A stretch of 64,000 nucleotides of DNA, taken from Sphingopyxis sp. Root154 (lineage in GTDB: Bacteria; Pseudomonadota; Alphaproteobacteria; Sphingomonadales; Sphingomonadaceae). Shown piece after piece: positions 59,565 through 64,000 of this stretch. Position numbers and translations under genes: made by a program. The notes beneath the pieces were generated by a model. That model ran no database searches. It had not been told where the DNA came from and was given only the letters and a program-made list of their open reading frames with translations. The stretch covers positions 1,222,911 through 1,286,910 of the forward strand of contig NZ_LMGI01000002.1 in assembly GCF_001427105.1 (NCBI RefSeq), read 5' to 3'. Numbering within the stretch: position 1 is the first letter of the stretch; each line of letters starts with the position of its first letter.

Positions 59565-60227
59565 ATGGCTGAAAGCGTCCACCTGAACCGCCGCGGCGTG
59601 TTATTCGTCCTCTCGTCGCCCTCGGGCGCGGGCAAGACCACCATCTCGCGCATGATGCTCGAAGCCGACAAGGATATCGCGCTCTCGATCTCCGCGACGA
59701 CCCGCCCGCCGCGTCCGGGCGAAATCGACGGCGTCCATTATCATTTCGTCGACACCGAAACCTTCAAGAAGATGGCCGCCGACGGCGAATTCCTCGAATG
59801 GGCCCATGTCTTTGGCCATCGTTACGGCACGCCCCGCGCGCGGGTCGACGAACTGCTCGATGCGGGCAAGGACGTGCTGTTCGACATCGACTGGCAGGGC
59901 GCGCAGCAGCTGTATCAGGAGGCCGGTCCCGATGTCGTGCGCGTCTTCGTCCTGCCGCCGACGATGGAGGAGCTCGAAAGGCGCCTGCGCTCGCGCAACA
60001 CCGACAGCGACGAGGTGATCGCCGCGCGCATGGAACGCGCCGCGAACGAGATCAGCCACTGGGACGGTTATGACTATGTGCTGATCAACGACCATGTCGA
60101 AGGCTGTTTCGATGAGGTCCGCGCGATCCTGCGCGCCGAGCGATTGAAGCGTCGCCGCCAGATCGGCCTGATCGGTTTCGCGCGCGATCTGATCCGTTCG
60201 GTCCCCGACGCCGACAAGAATCTCTAG
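59565..60227 (+). CDS. gmk: Guanylate kinase
   Basis: 220 aa. Converts GMP and ATP to GDP and ADP. P-loop LSSPSGAGKTTISRM, GMP-binding SISATTRPPRPGEIDGVHYHFVD and EWAHVFGHRYGTP, and VLFDIDWQGAQQL are typical. Housekeeping gene with a slightly long C-terminus. Its stop overlaps the convergent thioesterase by 4 nt. Confidence 0.97.
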   Translation: MAESVHLNRRGVLFVLSSPSGAGKTTISRMMLEADKDIALSISATTRPPRPGEIDGVHYHFVDTETFKKMAADGEFLEWAHVFGHRYGTPRARVDELLDAGKDVLFDIDWQGAQQLYQEAGPDVVRVFVLPPTMEELERRLRSRNTDSDEVIAARMERAANEISHWDGYDYVLINDHVEGCFDEVRAILRAERLKRRRQIGLIGFARDLIRSVPDADKNL

Positions 60228-60661
60228 ACTGGCTTCACCAGATTGGCGTTGAGTTCCGCGACCATCTCGGCGCGGAGCGGTTTCGCCTGTCCATCGGTGC
60301 GGCACACGACGACGGTGTCGCACGTCGCTATCGGCCGGCCATTCTGGAACATCGCCTGCACGATCGTCCAGCTCGAGGTGCCGAGCCGGCCGATGCCCGT
60401 CGCGATCTGCACCGGGTCGGGGAAATTGCCCTCGGCAAGATAGTTGATCTCGACCGCCGCGACCATCGTGCGCTCGTTCGCGGGACGCTCGTCCCATGGG
60501 CGAATTTGCCGGTTGAGCAACACACGGCCGCTCTCGAACAGAACGGCAAAGGCCACATTGTTGAGGTGGCCGTTGATGTCCATGTCCTGGAAACGCGTCT
60601 GCAAATCGATGCAGACGGGGTAGCTGGCGGCATCGAGCCGCCAGCTTTCCGGTTTCGGCAT
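60224..60661 (-). CDS. Acyl-CoA thioesterase (4HBT hot-dog fold)
   Basis: 145 aa from ATG 60661. Hot-dog-fold signature LQTRFQDMDINGHLNNVAFAVLFESGRV, with the Asp-x-Asn-x-His stretch of 4-hydroxybenzoyl-CoA-thioesterase-like enzymes, and VAAVEINYLAEGNFPDPVQIATGIGRLG. It follows the SDR gene with a 1-nt gap, so it ends the beta-oxidation operon ACAD-thiolase-SDR. Confidence 0.9.
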   Translation of the reverse strand: MPKPESWRLDAASYPVCIDLQTRFQDMDINGHLNNVAFAVLFESGRVLLNRQIRPWDERPANERTMVAAVEINYLAEGNFPDPVQIATGIGRLGTSSWTIVQAMFQNGRPIATCDTVVVCRTDGQAKPLRAEMVAELNANLVKPV

Positions 60662-60662
60662 G

Positions 60663-61445
60663 TCAGCGCGGCGCCATGCGGATGCCGCCGTCGAGGCGGA
60701 CGTCCTCGCCGTTGAAATAGCCATTCTCGATCATGCACATCGCGAGATTGGCATATTCCGCGGGGACACCGAGACGCTTCGGGTTGAGCACCGAGGCGCC
60801 GAGCGCATCGCGCACCGGCTGCGGCGCGCCCGCGAGCAGCGGGGTGTCGAAGATGCCGGGCAGGATCGTGTTGACGCGGATATTCTCGTTGCCAAGATCG
60901 CGCGCGATGGGGAGCGTCATACCGACGACGCCGCCCTTCGATGCCGAATAAGCGGCCTGACCGATCTGGCCGTCCTCGGCCGCTACGCTAGCGGTGTTGA
61001 CGATCGCGCCGCGCTCGCCGTCTTCCATCGGATCGAGCGTCAGCATGCCCGCCGCCGACTTGGCGATGCAGCGGAAGGTGCCGACGAGGTTGATCTGGAT
61101 GATCCAGTTGAACGCATCGAGCGGGAAATGCTTGATGCTGCCGTCTTCCTTGCTGCGGCTCGCGGTCTTGATCGCGTTGCCGGTGCCCGCGCAGTTGACG
61201 AGGATGCGTTCCTGGCCGTGCGCTTCGCGCGCCTTGGCGAAGGCGGCGTCGACCGACGCGTCGTCGGTGACGTTGCACTCGCAGAAAATGCCGCCGAGTT
61301 CGGCCGCGATCGCGAGGCCCTTTTCTTCCTGCAGGTCGAAGATCGCGACCTTGACGCCCTTCGCGGCGAGCGCGCGCGCGGTGGCCGCACCGAGGCCCGA
61401 AGCACCGCCAGTGACGACGGCGGAGACGGTGGAATCGAGTTTCAT
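60663..61445 (-). CDS. SDR-family 3-hydroxyacyl-CoA dehydrogenase-like (HSD17B10 type)
   Basis: 260 aa from ATG 61445. Classical SDR: TGGASGLGAATARAL cofactor motif, Asp in AIFDLQ indicating NAD preference, NCAGTGNA, catalytic Ser in NTASVAAEDG and YSASK (Tyr-x-x-x-Lys). The insertion SKEDGSIKHFPLDAFNWIIQINLVGTF and FDTPLLAG/ LGVPAEYA pattern match type 2 3-hydroxyacyl-CoA dehydrogenases. It would do the third beta-oxidation step between the crotonase and the thiolase. Confidence 0.9.
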   Translation of the reverse strand: MKLDSTVSAVVTGGASGLGAATARALAAKGVKVAIFDLQEEKGLAIAAELGGIFCECNVTDDASVDAAFAKAREAHGQERILVNCAGTGNAIKTASRSKEDGSIKHFPLDAFNWIIQINLVGTFRCIAKSAAGMLTLDPMEDGERGAIVNTASVAAEDGQIGQAAYSASKGGVVGMTLPIARDLGNENIRVNTILPGIFDTPLLAGAPQPVRDALGASVLNPKRLGVPAEYANLAMCMIENGYFNGEDVRLDGGIRMAPR

Positions 61446-61464
61446 GGGTTTCTCCTGAAAAAAG

Positions 61465-61553
61465 CCCTCCCCTTCAGGGGAGGGTTTGGGTGGGGATGTC
61501 GGGGACTGCCAACGAACAGGCCCTCCGCCGACCCCTCCCGCAAGCGGGAGGGG
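61465..61553. repeat. Pair of GC-rich palindromic repeats between SDR and thiolase genes
   Basis: Hairpin one: CCCTCCCC 61465-61472 / GGGGAGGG 61477-61484. Hairpin two: CCCCTCCCGC 61532-61541 / GCGGGAGGGG 61544-61553. The CCCTCCCC...GGGTGGGGATG...CCCCTCCCGCAAGCGGGAGGGG arrangement is a REP-like intergenic element common in alphaproteobacterial genomes. Confidence 0.75.
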
Positions 61554-61560
61554 AGAAGTT

Positions 61561-62730
61561 TTAAAGCCGCTCGATGATCGTGACGTTGGCCTGACCGCCG
61601 CCTTCGCACATCGTCTGCAGGCCATATTTGCCGCCGGTCGCGTCGAGCACGCCGAGCAGCGTCGCCATTAGCTTGGTGCCCGAAGCGCCGAGCGGGTGGC
61701 CGAGCGCGATCGCGCCGCCATGCTGGTTGATCCGCGCGGGATCGGCGCCGAGATATTTGAGCCAGGCGAGCGGCACCGGCGCGAACGCCTCGTTGACCTC
61801 ATAGGCGTCGATGTCGCCGATCGTCATGCCCGCCTTCTTGAGCGCGCGTTCGGTCGCGAACAGCGGCTCTTCGAGCATGATCACCGGATCGCCCGCGGTC
61901 ACCGAAATATGGTGGATGCGCGCGCGCGGGGTCAGACCATGGTCCTTGAGCGCCTGTTCCGACACAACAAGTGCCGCCGAGGCGCCATCGCAGATCTGGC
62001 TCGCCGACGCTGCAGTGATCGCACCGCCTTCCTGAAGCAGCTTGACGCCGGCAATGCCCTCGAGCGTCGCATCGAAACGGATGCCTTCATCGACCAGATG
62101 GAGCTGACGGCCCTCGGGCGTGTCGATCTCGACGCCAACGATCTCGCGCTTGAAATGCCCTGCCTCGGTCGCGGCGGCGCCGCGGCGATGGCTTTCGAGC
62201 GCATAGGCGTCGAGGTCGTCCTTGGTGAAGCCATGCTTCTTGACGATCATCTCGGCGCCCATGAACTGGCTGAACATGATGCCGGGATATTTTTCCTCGA
62301 GCCGCTCGGACTTATAATGGCCGAGCCCTTCCTTGATAAACAGGGTCGCGACGGTGCCCATCGGCACCCGCGTCATGCTTTCGATGCCGCTCGCGAGCAC
62401 GATGTCCTGCGTTCCCGACATCACCGCCTGCGCCGCGAACTGGATCGCCTGCTGCGACGAGCCGCACTGACGGTCGATGGTGACCGCGGGGATCGAGTCG
62501 GGGAGCTTCGAGGCGAGCACCGCGTTGCGGCCGAGATCCATCGTCTGCTGCCCGCCCTGCGACACGCAGCCCGTGATGACGTCGTCGATCGCCTTGGTGT
62601 CGAAATCATTGCGGTCGGCGATCGCGTCGAACACCGCGGCGCCGAGGTCGACGGGATGGACGCCCGCGAGGCGGCCGCCGCGCTTGCCGCCCGCGGTGCG
62701 GACAGCGTCGACGATATAAGCAGTAGCCAT
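61561..62730 (-). CDS. Acetyl-CoA C-acyltransferase (thiolase)
   Basis: 389 aa from ATG 62730. Catalytic Cys89 in DRQCGSSQQAIQFAAQAV, His in GGAIALGHPLGASGTKLM and the second Cys in MCEGGGQANVTIIERL. It cleaves 3-ketoacyl-CoA in beta-oxidation; the degradative class is suggested by the ACAD and SDR neighbours. It ends next to the palindromic repeats. Confidence 0.95.
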   Translation of the reverse strand: MATAYIVDAVRTAGGKRGGRLAGVHPVDLGAAVFDAIADRNDFDTKAIDDVITGCVSQGGQQTMDLGRNAVLASKLPDSIPAVTIDRQCGSSQQAIQFAAQAVMSGTQDIVLASGIESMTRVPMGTVATLFIKEGLGHYKSERLEEKYPGIMFSQFMGAEMIVKKHGFTKDDLDAYALESHRRGAAATEAGHFKREIVGVEIDTPEGRQLHLVDEGIRFDATLEGIAGVKLLQEGGAITAASASQICDGASAALVVSEQALKDHGLTPRARIHHISVTAGDPVIMLEEPLFATERALKKAGMTIGDIDAYEVNEAFAPVPLAWLKYLGADPARINQHGGAIALGHPLGASGTKLMATLLGVLDATGGKYGLQTMCEGGGQANVTIIERL

Positions 62731-62761
62731 GGGAGAATTCCTTTCCTGCGATTTCAAACGA

Positions 62762-63916
62762 TCAGAGTTTCCGCCCGATCAGTTCCTTCATGATTTCGTT
62801 CGTGCCGCCAAAGATGCGGGTGACGCGCGCGGCGCGCCAGGCGCGGGCGATCGGATATTCGTTCATATAGCCCGCGCCGCCGTGAAGCTGGAGGCATTTG
62901 TCCATGACTTCCCACTGAAGCTCTGTGTGCCACAGCTTCGCTCCGGCGCCTTCCTCAGGGGTGAGTTCTTTCTTCAAATGCCGTGCCAGCGCCCAGTCGA
63001 GATGCGCCCAGCCGACCTGCAGCTTGGTCTTGAGATCGGCGAGCACGAAGCGCGTATTCTGGAAATCGAGGATCGGCTTGCCGAACGCCTTGCGATCGCG
63101 GGTGAACTCGACCGTGTCGTCGAACGCGCGCTGCGCCGACGCCTGCGCCGACACCGCGATCGACAGGCGTTCCTGCGGCAGCTCGCTCATCAGATAGATG
63201 AAGCCCTTGCCCTCTTCGCCGAGGCAATTGGTGATCGGGACGCGGACATCGTTGAAGAACATTTCCGACGTATCGGCCTCGTCCTGCCCGATCTTGTCGA
63301 GGTTGCGCCCGCGCTCATAGCCTTCGCGGTCGGCCTCGACGAGCACGATCGACACGCCCTTCCACGCCGGCTGGACCTCGGTGTCGGTCTTGACGCAGAC
63401 GAGGATCAGGTCGGCGTTCTGGCCGTTGGTGATATAGGTTTTCGACCCGTTGATGACATAATGATTGCCATCCTTCTTCGCGGTCGTGCGCATCCCCTGA
63501 AGGTCGCTGCCGGTGCCCGGTTCGGTCATCGCGATCGCGGTGATCACCTCGCCCGACACCATCTTGGGTAACCAGTGCTTCTTCTGCTCCTCGCTGCCAT
63601 ATTTGACGATATAGCTGGTGACGATGTCCGACTGAAGCGAGAAGCCCGTCGTGGCGCGGCCATAATAGGCGCTTTCTTCATCGACGACCGCATTATAGCC
63701 GAAGTCGAGCCCGAGCCCGCCATATTCCTCCGGCACCGTCGGGCACAGCATGCCGAGCTCGCCCGCCTTCGGCCAGATATCCTTGGGCACGATGCCGTCC
63801 TCGGCCCATTTGGCGGCGTTCGGGGCGATTTCCTTTTCGAGGAACTGGCGCACGGTCGAACGGAACGCCTCATGATCCTCGGTGTAGGCGGAGCGCGAGA
63901 GGTTATCGAGCGACAT
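62762..63916 (-). CDS. Acyl-CoA dehydrogenase, long-chain (LCAD) type
   Basis: 384 aa from ATG 63916. FAD-dependent first step of beta-oxidation. Motifs: YGGLGLDFGYNAVVDEE, ITAIAMTEPGTGSDLQGMRTTA, SKTYITNGQNADL, and FTRDRKAFGKPI. The usual C-terminal catalytic Glu position is Gly in RIFGGTNEIMKELI, while SELPQERLSIA supplies Glu at the alternative position used by LCAD and isovaleryl-CoA dehydrogenase. It is the first gene of the operon running to the thioesterase. Confidence 0.94.
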   Translation of the reverse strand: MSLDNLSRSAYTEDHEAFRSTVRQFLEKEIAPNAAKWAEDGIVPKDIWPKAGELGMLCPTVPEEYGGLGLDFGYNAVVDEESAYYGRATTGFSLQSDIVTSYIVKYGSEEQKKHWLPKMVSGEVITAIAMTEPGTGSDLQGMRTTAKKDGNHYVINGSKTYITNGQNADLILVCVKTDTEVQPAWKGVSIVLVEADREGYERGRNLDKIGQDEADTSEMFFNDVRVPITNCLGEEGKGFIYLMSELPQERLSIAVSAQASAQRAFDDTVEFTRDRKAFGKPILDFQNTRFVLADLKTKLQVGWAHLDWALARHLKKELTPEEGAGAKLWHTELQWEVMDKCLQLHGGAGYMNEYPIARAWRAARVTRIFGGTNEIMKELIGRKL

Positions 63917-63985
63917 AGTGTTCCTTTCCCTTGGAGCGGCCGAACGCAAGCGGGGAGTCGGCCGCATCTTTCCCGGTCAAAAGAC

Positions 63986-64000
63986 CTTACGTTTACGTCC
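63986..64000 (-). promoter_or_regulatory. LiuR-like ACGT-N2-ACGT motif upstream of the acyl-CoA dehydrogenase
   Basis: CTTACGTTTACGTCC contains ACGT-TT-ACGT, similar to sites of MerR-type LiuR regulators of branched-chain/fatty-acid catabolism, 70 nt before the ATG. The window ends here, so the full site cannot be judged. Confidence 0.4.

Overview
The window is a 64 kb piece of chromosome from a high-GC alphaproteobacterium, most likely a member of the Sphingomonadales (Sphingopyxis/Sphingomonas type). Support: a crtY-crtI-crtB carotenoid cluster, an alphaproteobacterial SspB, a sphingomonad-style TonB receptor plug, an HWE-family sensor kinase, and strong G/C preference at third codon positions. 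I see no phage, transposase, CRISPR array or rRNA. It is mostly core and housekeeping DNA with a few accessory islands.

Layout: (1) 1-3340, minus strand: a BlaI repressor, a BlaR1-like M56 membrane peptidase, a secreted protein sharing a ~28-residue repeat with that peptidase, and the start of a TonB-dependent receptor, behind a tandem BlaI-type operator. (2) 3423-8574: a small conserved protein, an ABC-F ATPase with a possible leader ORF, a PilZ protein, a GST and a CHASE-HWE histidine kinase. (3) 8558-15914: an ATP-dependent 5-oxoprolinase, the DUF969/DUF979 pair, DUF2891 and a LacI-type regulator, read as a 5-oxoproline uptake and hydrolysis locus. (4) 16005-24316: diguanylate cyclase, exported RidA, a Flp-pilin remnant, two lipoproteins, aconitase A with terminator, a small membrane protein, an amidohydrolase and a GFA protein. 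(5) 24380-31165: tRNA-Val(TAC), CorA, a winged-helix regulator, an exported nuclease, and a coupled crcB-rluC-paiB-orf-atp12 operon. (6) 31162-37789: crotonase / DsbA-like isomerase / acyl-CoA synthetase operon, a response regulator with a degenerate receiver, a second acyl-CoA synthetase, and metA with acetyl-CoA-type Glu111. (7) 37842-43925: a tightly coupled crtY-crtI-LOG-crtB-pnuC-nadR-like operon and a divergent diiron hydroxylase (crtG candidate). (8) 43819-53484: DUF2141, lnt, metK, trmB, a secreted protein, LysR, TauE/SafE, a PA3286-like KAS III and a Ca2+/H+ antiporter. (9) 53534-56223: hisB-hisH-hisA-hisF. (10) 56311-60227: sspB, fumC, DUF2585, gmk. (11) 60224-63916: thioesterase, type-II-like 3-hydroxyacyl-CoA dehydrogenase (SDR), thiolase and LCAD-type acyl-CoA dehydrogenase, with a LiuR-like motif at the window edge.

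Functional links: several sets are coupled by 1-4 nt start/stop overlaps (blaI-blaR; repeat protein-TonB receptor; crt-LOG-pnuC-nadR; crcB to atp12; hisH-hisA-hisF). Methionine/SAM metabolism (metA, metK), fatty-acid degradation (two acyl-CoA synthetases, crotonase, ACAD, SDR, thiolase) and recapture of beta-oxidation intermediates by the KAS III are all represented. The least ordinary parts are the BlaI/BlaR-repeat-TonB locus, the 5-oxoproline locus with DUF2891, and the mixed carotenoid/NAD-salvage operon.
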